64,000 nt of DNA from Sphingopyxis sp. H073 (GCF_001468395.1 NZ_LNSG01000002.1:1-64000), one strand, 5' to 3'; positions 1 to 9,488 are shown, counted from the stretch's first letter. Translations and numbers: made by a program. The notes: generated by a model from the letters alone, not told the origin.

Positions 1-181
1 TCAGCGTTTCGCCAATCGCGAAACCCGCCCGGTCGAACAGGAAACCGAACCCCGTCCGGATGTTTCGGTCCGCGAGATTGTCCGCCAATGTCGCAAACAG
101 GCCGTAGGCGACCACAAGCCCGCCCGCGATCAGCAGCCAGGGTAACGCAGCGATGGCAAGCCGCCTGTGTTTATGAGTCAT
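1..181 (-). CDS. aapQ: Amino-acid ABC transporter permease, N-terminal part (AapQ-like), cut by window edge
   Basis: Only the first 60 codons are in the window. The protein opens with a short basic stretch (MTHKHRR), one hydrophobic segment of about 20 residues, and then the segment NIRTGFGFLFDRAGFAIGET, which is typical of the first permease of general L-amino-acid ABC importers. Its ATG overlaps the stop of the upstream substrate-binding protein gene (ATGA), so the two are translationally coupled in the usual J-Q order. The role would be one half of the inner-membrane channel. The family call rests on N-terminal residues only, but the neighbour supports it. Confidence 0.8.
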   Translation of the reverse strand, partial: MTHKHRRLAIAALPWLLIAGGLVVAYGLFATLADNLADRNIRTGFGFLFDRAGFAIGETL

Positions 182-1248
182 CGCATCGGCAACGGGTAGA
201 TCAGCCCGCCGTCCCGATAGAGCTTATTCTGTCCGCGTTCGACGCCGAGCGGCGTAATGTGCCGGTCGAAGATTTCGCCATAATTGCCCGTCGCCTCGAT
301 CGCGCGATACGCCCAGTCATCGTCGAGGCCGAGCGACTTGCCGAATCCGGGCAGGCCGCCGAGCATCTTGCGCACTTCGGGGTCACGCGAGGCCATGCGC
401 ATGCGCGCTGCATTCGCGCGGGTGACCCCCATTTCCTCGGCAGCAAAGAGCGCGTTCAGCACCCATTTGTTGATCTCATACCATTGCTCGTCGTCGCTGC
501 GCACGACGGGACCTACCGGCTCCTTGGTGAGTCGTTCGGGCAGCACAACATAATCGTCCGGATGCGCGGTATCGGCGAGACGGATCACGGTCAGCGTGAA
601 GGCATCGGTGGTCATCGCGTCGCACCGCCCGGCAAAGAAGGCGAGCTTGGCTTCCTCGGGATTCTCGAACACGACGGACTGGAAACGCAGCCCCTTGCGC
701 TCGAAATATTCGGCGGTGTTGAGTTCGGAGGTCGTCCCCTTGGTGATGCAGATCGATGCGCCATCGAGATCCGTCGGAAGCCGCACACCCGATCGCCGGG
801 GCACCAGGAAGCTCTGCCCGTCATAATACATGGTGCCGACGAAATTCACCCCGAGGTCGGTGTCGCGCGTCAGCGTCCATGTCGTCGTCCGCGACAGGAC
901 GTCGGCCTCGCCCGTCTGCACGATCGTGAAGCGCTTGTTCGAGGCGACCGGCATGAACCGGACCTTGCGGGCATCGCCGAGGACCGCAGCGGCGAGCGCC
1001 CGGCAGTAATCGACGAAGAAGCCCTGCCAACGCCCGCTTCTGTCGAGATAGGACATGCCGAGCTGCCCCGTATGAATTGCGCAATTGAGCGTTCCGCGCG
1101 CGCGAATCCGCGCAAGCGTCGATCCCTTCGCCGCGGCGATTTCATGCCCACCGGTGCCGGCGGGCTCGCGGCCGCAGCCGCCGAGTAACAGGGCGCCTGC
1201 GGCGAGCAGCGCCGGTAACCAGCGGCGCGATGCGTGCGACCTATTCAT
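178..1248 (-). CDS. aapJ: General L-amino-acid ABC transporter substrate-binding lipoprotein (AapJ-like)
   Basis: This is a family 3 extracellular solute-binding protein of about 356 residues. It has a short basic N-terminus, a hydrophobic segment and the lipobox LLGGC, so it is probably a lipoprotein rather than a free periplasmic protein. The mature part has the family signatures ARGTLNCAIHTG, GFFVDYCRALAAA and VASNKRFTIVQTGEADVLSR. It would capture amino acids in the periplasm for the permease encoded immediately downstream. I chose the ATG at 1248 because it directly precedes the signal sequence; an in-frame ATG at 1275 is possible and neither has a strong ribosome site. It is divergent from the LysR gene. 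Confidence 0.87.
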   Translation of the reverse strand: MNRSHASRRWLPALLAAGALLLGGCGREPAGTGGHEIAAAKGSTLARIRARGTLNCAIHTGQLGMSYLDRSGRWQGFFVDYCRALAAAVLGDARKVRFMPVASNKRFTIVQTGEADVLSRTTTWTLTRDTDLGVNFVGTMYYDGQSFLVPRRSGVRLPTDLDGASICITKGTTSELNTAEYFERKGLRFQSVVFENPEEAKLAFFAGRCDAMTTDAFTLTVIRLADTAHPDDYVVLPERLTKEPVGPVVRSDDEQWYEINKWVLNALFAAEEMGVTRANAARMRMASRDPEVRKMLGGLPGFGKSLGLDDDWAYRAIEATGNYGEIFDRHITPLGVERGQNKLYRDGGLIYPLPMR

Positions 1249-1303
1249 AAACGAGGCTTTCAATGCTAGCGCCATAAGAAATAGCTATAGGGAGCGATGT
1301 CCG

Positions 1304-2209
1304 ATGAACCTGCGTCACCTCGAAGCCTTCAGGGCCGTGATGCTCTCGGGATCGGTCACCCAGGCCGCGCAGTCGCTCAACCTGTCGCAACCCGCGGTGA
1401 GCAAGATGCTTGCCGAGCTCGAGCATCAGCTGGGCTTTCAGCTCTTCCTGCGTTCGCGCGGCAGCGCGCTCACCGTGACGCCCGAAGCCGACGCCTTTTT
1501 CTACGAAGTCGAGCGGAGCTTCTCGGGCATTGCGGCCCTGAAGCGGGTAGCGGAAGACATCCGCAACATGGCGACCGGCACGCTCCGGATCGCCGCCCTT
1601 CCGGCGCTCGCGGTCAGTTTCCTGCCGCGTGTGATCGCGGCCTTTCGCGAGACACATCCCGGCGTCACCGTTCAGCTCCAGACCCGCAGTTCCTCGACGG
1701 TGCGGCAATGGATGGCGAACCAGCAGTTCGACATCGGGCTCGCGACGCCGGCGCGCGAATTGCCCGGCATAAGGATGGAGCGCTTCCTGCGCTGCCCCGG
1801 CGCCTGCGTTCTCCCTGCCGGCCACCGCTTGGCCGTCAAGGACGTCATCCGGCCGGCCGATCTCGAGGGCGAGCCCTTCATTTCGCTCGCGCTCGAGGAC
1901 GGCGTGCGTCACCGCATCGACCGCATTTTCGAGGACGCGGGCGTCCACCGCGAGATGGTCATCGAAACCCAATATGCGATGACCATCTGCGCGCTTGTCA
2001 TGCAGGGGGTCGGATGTTCGATTCTCAACCCCGTGACCGCAGCGGATTATGCCGAGCGGGGCCTTACGGTCCGTGATTTCGCGCCGGAGGTCCATTTCGA
2101 ATATATGCTCTTCACGCCGAAGTTGAGGCCGATGTCCCAAGTCGCTGCGGCCTTTATCGCGGTGCTCGAATCCCACCGCGACGCGATGTTCGGCTCCGAC
2201 GCCAGCTGA
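1304..2209 (+). CDS. LysR-family transcriptional regulator
   Basis: The product of 301 residues is the usual LysR length. The N-terminal winged helix-turn-helix is clear (MNLRHLEAFRAVMLSGSVTQ, then LNLSQPAVSKMLAELEHQLG). A periplasmic-binding-like effector domain follows from about residue 90. The ATG at 1304 is preceded by GGGAGCG at a suitable distance and starts exactly at the canonical LysR N-terminus. It is transcribed divergently from the amino-acid ABC transporter, a common arrangement for a local regulator. The 55-base spacer between the two starts should hold the operator. The effector cannot be read from the sequence. Confidence 0.88.
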   Translation: MNLRHLEAFRAVMLSGSVTQAAQSLNLSQPAVSKMLAELEHQLGFQLFLRSRGSALTVTPEADAFFYEVERSFSGIAALKRVAEDIRNMATGTLRIAALPALAVSFLPRVIAAFRETHPGVTVQLQTRSSSTVRQWMANQQFDIGLATPARELPGIRMERFLRCPGACVLPAGHRLAVKDVIRPADLEGEPFISLALEDGVRHRIDRIFEDAGVHREMVIETQYAMTICALVMQGVGCSILNPVTAADYAERGLTVRDFAPEVHFEYMLFTPKLRPMSQVAAAFIAVLESHRDAMFGSDAS

Positions 2210-2245
2210 AGACACAAGACGCCGCACGGCCCTCACGGCCACCGA

Positions 2246-4717
2246 TCAGAAGGAGGCGGTCGCGCGGACGTACCAGAAGCCCCCGTTGAACCCCGTCGGC
2301 GCGAAGCGGAGATATCGGATCCCGTTGTTGATCTGGGATTGCCGCGCCTCGACGTCGGGGTAATTGTCGAAGATATTCTCGCCGCCGACCGCGAGCTTGA
2401 GCATGTCGCTAACCTTGTAGGACAGCTCGAGATCGACCAGCAGTTCGGCGCCGCCCGTCTGGTCGGCAGCCGGTGCGGCGCCATAGTCGGTCCATTTGCC
2501 ATAATAGTTCGCCCGCGCGACGAAGCCGAAGCGCTCGCCCGCATAAGTGAAGGACGCATTGCCCTTCCACTTCGGAACGAAGCCCTCGAGTTCGAGCAGC
2601 CGCTCGCGGTCCGCAGTGATCACCGGCGAGGCCTTGATGACATCGGTTTTGGTATAGTTGCCGTTGAGGCCGAGCGTGGCCTTGCCGTCGCCGAGGTCGA
2701 AGCCCACGGTGAGCACCGCATCGACGCCCTGGGTGCGGCTGTCGAAGGAATTGGTGAAGAAGCTCACCTGCTGGAAGGAATCCCCACCGGGAATGCCAAG
2801 CGCCGCGAGCTGCGCACGCTGCGCCGGGGTGAGATTGAAATTGCCCGATACGGCGATCCGGTCTTCGACCTTGATGTTGAAATAGTCGAGCGTGAAGGTG
2901 ATGCGATTGGAGGGCTTCACCACGATGCCGCCGGCGACGTTGAACGAATTCTCGGGCCGAAGCGGCGTCGCGCCGAAGAATTGCGCCACCGGATTGTTGG
3001 GCGCGATAATGCCTGCGGTCAGCGGCGCCCCGGTTATCGAGTCGATGTTGGTCTGGACCTGCGAGGCGTTCGACTGGCCCGGCGTCGGCGCCCGAAAGCC
3101 GGTGTTGACCGATCCGCGCACCGCGAAGACGTCCGAGAAATCATATCGCCCGTTGATCTTCCAGGTGAATTTCGAGCCGAAGTCCGAGTAATTCTCGTAG
3201 CGGCCGGCAAGGCCGAACTGGAGCGCGTCGGTGAGATTGCCTTCGAGCGACGTATAGGCGGCCCAGTTGCTGCGCGCGAACTCGCCCGCCTGGATGGGAC
3301 TGAAGCCCGGGAAGCCGTTCGAGCCGACCGGCAGTCCGACGCGGTTTCCGGTATCGGGATCGATGACCGACGCGAAAGGACCAACCTGCCATGATGCGAT
3401 GTCGCCGGCCGTGATCTCATATGTCTCGCGCCGATACTCGAGACCGCCTGCAAGCGTCAGCGGATCGGAGGTGCCGATCGCGATGGGGTAAGTGAGATCG
3501 AGATTGAAAGCGAGTTCGCGCTGCTCGAGCTGCCCCGGCTTGAAGGAGGTCGGCGACGCGAGGCCAAGCGACGGATTGACCGTATTTTCGATCCGGTAGG
3601 AAGCATGGTTCTGACCATAGGAAGCGCTGAGGTCATAGGTCAGGCCCGAGGAGAATTCGCCCTTGAGGCCGGCCGCCAGCGCCGCATCGGTCACCGTGGC
3701 ACCGAAATCCGGGGTGAAACCGCCGGGAAAGAGCTGGCGGAAGCTGAACCGCTGTCCTCCGGGCGTATTGGTGAGCGGAATCGAGGTGGAAATGAAGCTG
3801 GCATCGGGGTTGCGGTAAAAGAAGGCCGTCGTGCCGCGGCTCCAGCTATAGTTGCCGAAGGTGTAGAATTCCATCTGGTCGGACAGGTCGATCCCGGCGT
3901 TGACGAAAATGCGAGCGGCCTCGGACTCGGGATTTCCCCAACGCTGCGCCGGAACCGGGACGTCCGCGACGCCGGCGTCAATGAGCGCCTGCGCGTCGGG
4001 CCGCTGGATGCCGCGCGACGTCGAGCTGGCGTTCACATATTCGCCGCTGATGTTGACGAAGCCCGCGTCGGTGAAGGGGAGCCCGACATTGCCCTGGACG
4101 AGGACATCCTCCCCATCGCCCTTGTAGAATTGGCCGTAGCGGGCGATCAGCAGGCCGCCCTCCCGGTCGCGCCGCAGCCCGAAATTGAGGACCCCGGCGA
4201 TCGCGTCCGACCCGTAGAGCGCGGACGCCCCGTCGCGAAGGACTTCGAGCTGGCCGATCGCGATCGACGGGATCGCCGAGAGGTCGGGGCCCTGCGATCC
4301 ACGGATATAGGGGATGTTGGTGAACTGAACCGTCGCGCCGCGATGGCGCCGCTTGCCATTCACGAGCACCAGCGTCTGGTCCGGCGGAAGACCGCGGAGA
4401 GAGAATGGCCGGGTGAAGACGGCGCCGTCATTGCTGACGAGGCGCTGGACGTTGAGCGACGGGACCTCGGTGCGGAGGAGGTCGTTCATGTCGGCCGTGC
4501 CCTTTTCGAGCAGCTCGGCGCCGGTGATGATGTCAATCGGCTGGGCGGAATCGGCCGCCTTGAGATCGTTCCGCCGCGTTCCCGTCACGACGATTTCGCT
4601 CTGCGTCGTCCCCGGTTTCGGCGTCTCACCCGCGCCATCCTGGGCGAAGGCGGCGGCGGCCGACATGGCAGCGACGGCGGCGGCAATCGAGCCACTCGTG
4701 CGAAGCAATTTCCTCAT
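2246..4717 (-). CDS. TonB-dependent outer-membrane receptor
   Basis: The product has 823 residues. It has a cleavable signal ending near AAAAFAQ, a TonB-box-like segment SEIVVTGTRR around residue 40, a plug domain (LRTEVPSLNVQR, LRGLPPDQTLVLVNGKRRHR, LRDGASALYGSDAIAGVLNF) and a 22-strand-type barrel. It ends in an aromatic residue (RATASF), as outer-membrane proteins do. It would import a large or scarce ligand using TonB energy. The ligand is not evident; the neighbouring amino-acid transporter and LysR gene could hint at a peptide or amino-acid derivative, but that is inference. It converges on the LysR gene with only about 36 bases between them. Confidence 0.9.
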   Translation of the reverse strand: MRKLLRTSGSIAAAVAAMSAAAAFAQDGAGETPKPGTTQSEIVVTGTRRNDLKAADSAQPIDIITGAELLEKGTADMNDLLRTEVPSLNVQRLVSNDGAVFTRPFSLRGLPPDQTLVLVNGKRRHRGATVQFTNIPYIRGSQGPDLSAIPSIAIGQLEVLRDGASALYGSDAIAGVLNFGLRRDREGGLLIARYGQFYKGDGEDVLVQGNVGLPFTDAGFVNISGEYVNASSTSRGIQRPDAQALIDAGVADVPVPAQRWGNPESEAARIFVNAGIDLSDQMEFYTFGNYSWSRGTTAFFYRNPDASFISTSIPLTNTPGGQRFSFRQLFPGGFTPDFGATVTDAALAAGLKGEFSSGLTYDLSASYGQNHASYRIENTVNPSLGLASPTSFKPGQLEQRELAFNLDLTYPIAIGTSDPLTLAGGLEYRRETYEITAGDIASWQVGPFASVIDPDTGNRVGLPVGSNGFPGFSPIQAGEFARSNWAAYTSLEGNLTDALQFGLAGRYENYSDFGSKFTWKINGRYDFSDVFAVRGSVNTGFRAPTPGQSNASQVQTNIDSITGAPLTAGIIAPNNPVAQFFGATPLRPENSFNVAGGIVVKPSNRITFTLDYFNIKVEDRIAVSGNFNLTPAQRAQLAALGIPGGDSFQQVSFFTNSFDSRTQGVDAVLTVGFDLGDGKATLGLNGNYTKTDVIKASPVITADRERLLELEGFVPKWKGNASFTYAGERFGFVARANYYGKWTDYGAAPAADQTGGAELLVDLELSYKVSDMLKLAVGGENIFDNYPDVEARQSQINNGIRYLRFAPTGFNGGFWYVRATASF

Positions 4718-5026
4718 GGTCCCCTCCCATTTTCGAAAGCTCTCGGCTTCCCCACCGAGCTAACTGCGCGACCCTGACATGGCCAGAAATAATCACGACT
4801 CATCGCCATAAACGAGATGGTTATTCCATATGGTTATATCTGGGTGACAGGCTGCGCGGCACCGACCCTGAGCGGGCGCTCTCGCGGGCAGCCGGGCTCG
4901 GGATCGTCAGCGCCACCCGCGTTCGCGTGAAATCTCGCGCTTCCGGCCCGAGCTTCCTCGCTCGCCGGCGAGCCAGCTGGCCGGCCGAATTCCGCCGGGC
5001 AGCTGGCCGTGTCCGAAACTCAAGTC
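4718..5026. other. Non-coding region upstream of the TonB receptor
   Basis: No convincing gene lies here. Close to the receptor start is an AT-rich stretch in which ATGGTTAT occurs twice in tandem, at 4817-4824 and 4830-4837, 13 bases apart and flanking the palindrome CCATATGG. This is the most likely promoter or operator zone of the receptor. The rest is GC-rich with no recognised signal. Confidence 0.4.
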
Positions 5027-5365
5027 CTATTTCTTGTCCATATCGTGCCCGGCATGGGGATCGGGTTCGGCCGGCTTCGGCGCGTCCGGCACGGTCTTGG
5101 TTTCGGGCGGAGGCCCGGCCTTCCTGGCGGGGTCCTGTTTGGGACGCGTCGTCTCGGGAGCCTTTGCCGCGTGCGGTGCCGCCGGGTCAGAGGCGGCCGG
5201 GGCATCGTCCGCAGCTGGCACGGTGTCGGCGATTGGGGGCGCTTCCCCCGTGGGGATTTCCGCCGGCTCAGGCGTCGCATCGCTCTCCTTCGCCGGCTCC
5301 GAGCCGCATCCGGCCAGTGCGAGCATCAGCGCTGCGGCGCTCGATAAGGGAATGAGTTTCGCCAT
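5027..5365 (-). CDS. Small Pro/Ala/Glu-rich lipoprotein with His/Asp/Met tail
   Basis: The product has 112 residues. It starts MAKLIPLSS, has one hydrophobic segment and a lipobox (LALAGC), followed by a low-complexity stretch rich in Pro, Ala and Glu. It ends in HAGHDMDKK, a cluster of potential metal ligands. The ATG at 5365 is preceded by GTGGAGA. It is the last gene of the minus-strand run copA-copB-DUF305-DUF411, which suggests an envelope role in copper handling. No enzyme family is recognised, and the metal-binding role is inference. Confidence 0.65.
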   Translation of the reverse strand: MAKLIPLSSAAALMLALAGCGSEPAKESDATPEPAEIPTGEAPPIADTVPAADDAPAASDPAAPHAAKAPETTRPKQDPARKAGPPPETKTVPDAPKPAEPDPHAGHDMDKK

Positions 5366-5393
5366 ATCCGTCTCCACTTGTCGTTTCGGCCGA

Positions 5394-5921
5394 TCATGCG
5401 CGGAATTGCGAAACCTTGCCGTCATCGCCGAACGCCATCACTTCGAACGGGTCGGAGCTTCCGTCCGGCATTTCCATTCCCGGAGATCCGCGCGGCATGC
5501 CGGCGACCGCAATTCCGCGAATGTCGCGCGGCTGCAGTTGGAGCAGCTTCGCGACATGGCGCATCGGCACATGCCCCTCGATGGCGTAACCGCCGATTAC
5601 GGCGGTGTGGCAGGACGCCAGCGCGTCGGGCACGCCATAGCGCGTCTTGACTGCAGCCATGTCGGCGCTGTTTTCGATGGTGACCGCATAGCCTCCTGCC
5701 CGGGCGATATCCGCCCAGGCTTCGCAGCAGCCGCAGTCGGGATCCCGGTAGACGAGCATCGGCATGCCGGGCTTGTCTTTGGCTGGCGGAGGCGAGGCGG
5801 ACATTCGGGACGTATTATCGGGCGTTGCGGACTTGCGATCGCATCCCGCGAGCACGGCCCCGCCGGCCAGTGCGAAAAGCGCGAGAAGCCGGCGCCGGCT
5901 GTACGCAGTCGTCATATTCAT
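5394..5921 (-). CDS. DUF411-family metal-binding protein, lipoprotein-like export signal
   Basis: The product of about 175 residues has an N-terminal basic and hydrophobic export signal ending in VLAGC, and a DUF411 domain with the diagnostic Cys cluster DPDCGCCEAW. Further family marks are GVPDALASCHTAVIGGYAIEGHVP and the region around AVAGMPRGSPGMEM. DUF411 proteins are recurrent in copper and silver resistance loci and are thought to bind metal in the periplasm. The start at 5921 overlaps the stop of the upstream DUF305 gene (ATGA). An ATG two codons later is also possible. Confidence 0.85.
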   Translation of the reverse strand: MNMTTAYSRRRLLALFALAGGAVLAGCDRKSATPDNTSRMSASPPPAKDKPGMPMLVYRDPDCGCCEAWADIARAGGYAVTIENSADMAAVKTRYGVPDALASCHTAVIGGYAIEGHVPMRHVAKLLQLQPRDIRGIAVAGMPRGSPGMEMPDGSSDPFEVMAFGDDGKVSQFRA

Positions 5922-6361
5922 TTTCGGTCCAATATGCTCTTCATCTGATCGATCTCGGACGCCTGGCCGGCGATTATGCTCTTGCACAGCTGAAGGATCT
6001 CGGGATCGGAGAGCTTGGCTTGTTCGCACATGAGAATCGCGCCCGAATGATGCGGGATCATCGAGCGCAGAAAGGCGGTGTCGCCGATCGTCGCCTGCGT
6101 CCGGATCAAGGCGAAGCTTCCGAAAAATGCGACCGCCGATCCGAGCAGGAGGAGCGTGTTGAGACGCTTCGACGGGAACATGTCGCGCATGGCGACGATC
6201 ATCAGCACCACCATGGGCGAGACCATCATCAGCGTCATGTAGAGCATGTTCAGATTGTTATAGAAGCTCGAGAGTCGGTCGATCATCACGAACATCACCA
6301 GATACATGATGATTCCGCTGACGATCGTCTGCAGCGCGAGGCTGCGATAGGCTGGTTTCAC
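5918..6361 (-). CDS. DUF305-family membrane protein
   Basis: The product has 147 residues. Three predicted membrane segments (around residues 10-27, 38-58 and 68-86) precede a compact domain with the DUF305 signature MIPHHSGAILMCEQA and ending SEIDQMKSILDRK. The paired His residues and nearby Met and Cys are the likely metal ligands. DUF305 proteins accompany copper oxidase operons in many proteobacteria. The gene follows copB and overlaps the DUF411 gene by four bases, so it belongs to the copA operon. Biochemical function is not established here. Confidence 0.82.
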   Translation of the reverse strand: MKPAYRSLALQTIVSGIIMYLVMFVMIDRLSSFYNNLNMLYMTLMMVSPMVVLMIVAMRDMFPSKRLNTLLLLGSAVAFFGSFALIRTQATIGDTAFLRSMIPHHSGAILMCEQAKLSDPEILQLCKSIIAGQASEIDQMKSILDRK

Positions 6362-6398
6362 GGCACTTCTCCTCGGCGTGTCTCCACCTCGCGAAATT

Positions 6399-7613
6399 CT
6401 AGAACCAGGTCCGCACCCCCATCACGAAGCTGACGCCATTGGCATCCGCGCCCGCCGCCCGCGCGAAGCGCGCGGTATCGCCGAATTTGCGCGCCCATTC
6501 GACGCCGACATAGGGGGCGAATTCCTTGACGATTTCGTAGCGCAGGCGAAGGCCGAGCTCGAGGTCGGAGAGGCCGGAGCCGGTGCCGGTCTCAGGCACG
6601 TCCTGCAATGCGAAATTGAGTTCGGCCATCGGCTGGAGGATCAGCTTCTGGGTGATGCGCTGATCATAATAGCCCTCAAGCCGGGCGAGCAGGTCGCCCT
6701 TGTTCGACAGGAACAGCGCGCCCTCGACCTCGAACCAATAGGGTGCGAGCCCCTCGAAGCCGACCGTCGCATAAGTGCGATCGGGCCCCGGCCCAAGATC
6801 TTGCCTGATCCCCGCCTGCGCGTTGAAATAGGGGCCGATCGCCCGGCTGTAGAGCGCCTGCACCTCGGCGCCCTCGATGCCTTCGCCAAAGACGCCCTCG
6901 CCTTCGCTCTTAAGAGTCAGCCGGTTGATATCGCCGCCGTACCAGGCCTCGCCGTCCCAGCGGAAACCGTCACCGCTCTTGCGCGCCTGATATTCGGCGA
7001 GATTGAAGCTGATGAAGGCAATGGTCTGACCGCCATTTTCCTTCATCATGTCGTGGCGCGAGTGGTCCATTTCGGCCTTGGGATAGACGCGGTCGGCGTA
7101 CCAGTCGCCCGGGGGCGCCGGCGCGGGCGCATCGCCCGGCGGCAGGTCGGTGCCGCTCGCGCCGCCCGTGGCCATGCCCTCCATCGTCGCCATGGGTTCC
7201 GCGGTCGCGCCTTTCGGCGCGCAATGGCCCATTTTGGCGTGTTCGGGCGGGCAATCCGGATCGGACGCTGGCGGCGTGCCATGGTCCATCGCTCCCATGG
7301 CGGGAGCGTCCTTACCTGGCGTATCGACACCCTTGCCCGGGTTCTCTTCCTCGGGCGTACAATGGCCCATCGCCGCATGTTCGGGCGAGCAACTCGGCGC
7401 CTTTGGCTCCATGTCCATGGGCTGCATGCTGCCGTGATCCATCTGCTCCATCGATTCCCCGCTGGCGGATGGTCCGGGCGCGGGGGTTGGTGCCGACGCG
7501 GGAACGGGTGCGGGCGCAGACCCATGCATCGAATGATCCATCGATTGGGCTGCTGCGGGGACCGCGAAGGCAAGCGGCGCGATGCCGGCGAGGAGGAGCG
7601 CGATCCGGGTCAT
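6399..7613 (-). CDS. copB: Copper resistance protein B, outer-membrane
   Basis: The product of 404 residues has a signal peptide ending in AAAQS and a long Met/His/Pro-rich linker over roughly residues 20-150. A PcoB/CopB beta-barrel domain follows (YADRVYPKAEMDHSRHDMM, LAPYWFEVEGALFLS, LRLRYEIVKEFAPYVGVEW) and the protein ends in Phe. The linker contains two copies of a C-x-PEHA-x-MGHC block, also found in the neighbouring CopA. CopB is thought to sequester or pass copper at the outer membrane. The ATG at 7613 overlaps the copA stop (ATGA), which fixes the start and shows coupling. Confidence 0.93.
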   Translation of the reverse strand: MTRIALLLAGIAPLAFAVPAAAQSMDHSMHGSAPAPVPASAPTPAPGPSASGESMEQMDHGSMQPMDMEPKAPSCSPEHAAMGHCTPEEENPGKGVDTPGKDAPAMGAMDHGTPPASDPDCPPEHAKMGHCAPKGATAEPMATMEGMATGGASGTDLPPGDAPAPAPPGDWYADRVYPKAEMDHSRHDMMKENGGQTIAFISFNLAEYQARKSGDGFRWDGEAWYGGDINRLTLKSEGEGVFGEGIEGAEVQALYSRAIGPYFNAQAGIRQDLGPGPDRTYATVGFEGLAPYWFEVEGALFLSNKGDLLARLEGYYDQRITQKLILQPMAELNFALQDVPETGTGSGLSDLELGLRLRYEIVKEFAPYVGVEWARKFGDTARFARAAGADANGVSFVMGVRTWF

Positions 7614-9454
7614 TCGGCGTCTCCCTTCGGACGGACGCTGACGACCCGCATCATTCCCGCATGCATATGATAGAGGAGATGGCAGTGGAACGCCCAGTCG
7701 CCGAGAGCGTCGGCGGTGAAGTCGAAGCTCGCGATGCCGCCCGGCTGGACCAGCACCGTATGCTTGCGCGGCGAACGATCGCCCTTGCCTGTGACCAGTT
7801 CGAAGAAATGGCCGTGCAGGTGGATCGGGTGGCTCATCATCGAATCGTTGATGAGGTTGATTCGCACGCGCTCGCCCTCGATGAAGGGGATCGGTTCGTG
7901 ATGATCGGACATCTTCACCCCGTCGAACGACCACATGAAGCGTTCCATGTTGCCGGTCAGATGGATGTCGAGCGAGCGCGAGGCAGCGCGCACGTCGGGA
8001 TTGCGTTCGAGCGCGACAAGATCGTGATAGGTCAGCACCTTGTGCCCGACATCATCGAGGCCCTGTCCAGGATCGCCCATGCGGTCGACCGGCATCGGCG
8101 AGATCGTCTGGACGCTCGGGTCGCGCTTGACCTGCGGCGCGACGCTAAAGTCGCGCATGCTGTGCTGCATTCCGCCGGAGCCATGGTCCATGCCCGCCAT
8201 CGCACCGCCTTCGCCCGCGGGCGTGCAGTGACCCATCTTGGCATGTTCGGGCGAACAGGCGGGATCGCTCGCGGGCATTGGCATGGCGCCCATGTCGCCC
8301 CCGGAATGATCCATTCCGGGCATCGAGCCGCCCGACATATCCATGCCCCCCATTCCCATGTCCTTCATGGTGACGAGCGGCCGTTCGCGGAGCGGTGGGA
8401 CCTCGGCCGCCATGCCGGCACGCGGCGCGAGCGTCGCGCGGCCCATCCCCGACCGATCGTTCGCCTCGGCGACGAGCGTATAAGCGCGATCCTCGACCGG
8501 GGTGACGATGACGTCATAGGTCTCCGCAACAGCGATCTGGAATTCGTCGATCTCGGTCGGAACGACATTGAGCCCATCAGCCTGAACGACCGTCATTCGT
8601 AGCCCCGGAATGCGCACGTTGAAGATCGTCATCGCCGACGCGTTGACGATGCGCAGCCGCACGCGTTCGCCGGGATTGAACAATGCGGTCCAGTTGTCGC
8701 GCGGACCATGGCCGTTGACGAGGAAGGTGTAGGTCGAACCGTTGACGTCGGCGATGTCGGTCGGGTCCATCCGCATCTTGCCCCAATCTATCCGCTCCTT
8801 GAGTGGCTGATCCTTTCCGGCAAGCAGGCCCGACAGCGTTTGGCGCTGCATGTTGAAATGGCCGGGATTGACCTTCAGTTTGCGGAAGATCGCCTCGGGG
8901 GACAATTGGCTGTGGTCCGACAGCACCACGACATGCTCGCGGTCATAGCCGATCGGATCTGCGCCGGCAGGATCGATGACGATCGGGCCATAGTGGCCAA
9001 GTTGTTCCTGCAGTCCCGAATGGCTGTGATACCAATAGGTTCCTGACTGGACGACAGGAAATTCGTAGACGAATTTCGATCGCGGCTTGATGCCGGGAAA
9101 GCTGACGCCGGGGACACCGTCCATCTGAAACGGCAGGATCAGCCCGTGCCAGTGGATCGAGCTGTCCTCGTCGAGGTCGTTCACGACCGTGAGTTTTGCC
9201 GTCTGACCTTCCTTGAGACGCACGAGCGGCGCCGGCACCGTACCGTTGATCCCGATTGCACGGCTTAGCTTGCCGTCGATCCGCATCGTCTGACGTGCGA
9301 TGCGCAGGGTGATGTCGTTGCCCGATACGATGGGGAGCGGGGCGGTGATGCCTTGCGACACAGGCTGGGCCCACGCCGGGAACCAAGCCGCCGCCGCAGC
9401 GGCAGCGCCGCCACCCAAAGTTGCGCTCACGAAGCGACGCCTGTCTATCTGCAT
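7610..9454 (-). CDS. copA: Periplasmic multicopper oxidase
   Basis: The product has 614 residues. It has a twin-arginine signal (DRRRFVSATLGG) for export of the folded enzyme, then three cupredoxin domains. Copper-binding motifs are SIHWHGL, GTYWYHSHS, HPIHLHGHFFELV and the C-terminal FHCHLLYHMHAGMM. Between domains 2 and 3 is a Met/His-rich insert (about residues 360-430) with a CSPEHAKMGHC block, typical of CopA/PcoA enzymes that oxidise Cu(I) in the periplasm. It is the first gene of a five-gene minus-strand operon. A candidate ECF-type promoter lies 35 bases upstream at 9489-9514. Confidence 0.95.
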   Translation of the reverse strand: MQIDRRRFVSATLGGGAAAAAAAWFPAWAQPVSQGITAPLPIVSGNDITLRIARQTMRIDGKLSRAIGINGTVPAPLVRLKEGQTAKLTVVNDLDEDSSIHWHGLILPFQMDGVPGVSFPGIKPRSKFVYEFPVVQSGTYWYHSHSGLQEQLGHYGPIVIDPAGADPIGYDREHVVVLSDHSQLSPEAIFRKLKVNPGHFNMQRQTLSGLLAGKDQPLKERIDWGKMRMDPTDIADVNGSTYTFLVNGHGPRDNWTALFNPGERVRLRIVNASAMTIFNVRIPGLRMTVVQADGLNVVPTEIDEFQIAVAETYDVIVTPVEDRAYTLVAEANDRSGMGRATLAPRAGMAAEVPPLRERPLVTMKDMGMGGMDMSGGSMPGMDHSGGDMGAMPMPASDPACSPEHAKMGHCTPAGEGGAMAGMDHGSGGMQHSMRDFSVAPQVKRDPSVQTISPMPVDRMGDPGQGLDDVGHKVLTYHDLVALERNPDVRAASRSLDIHLTGNMERFMWSFDGVKMSDHHEPIPFIEGERVRINLINDSMMSHPIHLHGHFFELVTGKGDRSPRKHTVLVQPGGIASFDFTADALGDWAFHCHLLYHMHAGMMRVVSVRPKGDAE

Positions 9455-9488
9455 GTTCTTCCCGACCGTTACTGACTGTTCCTAAAGC

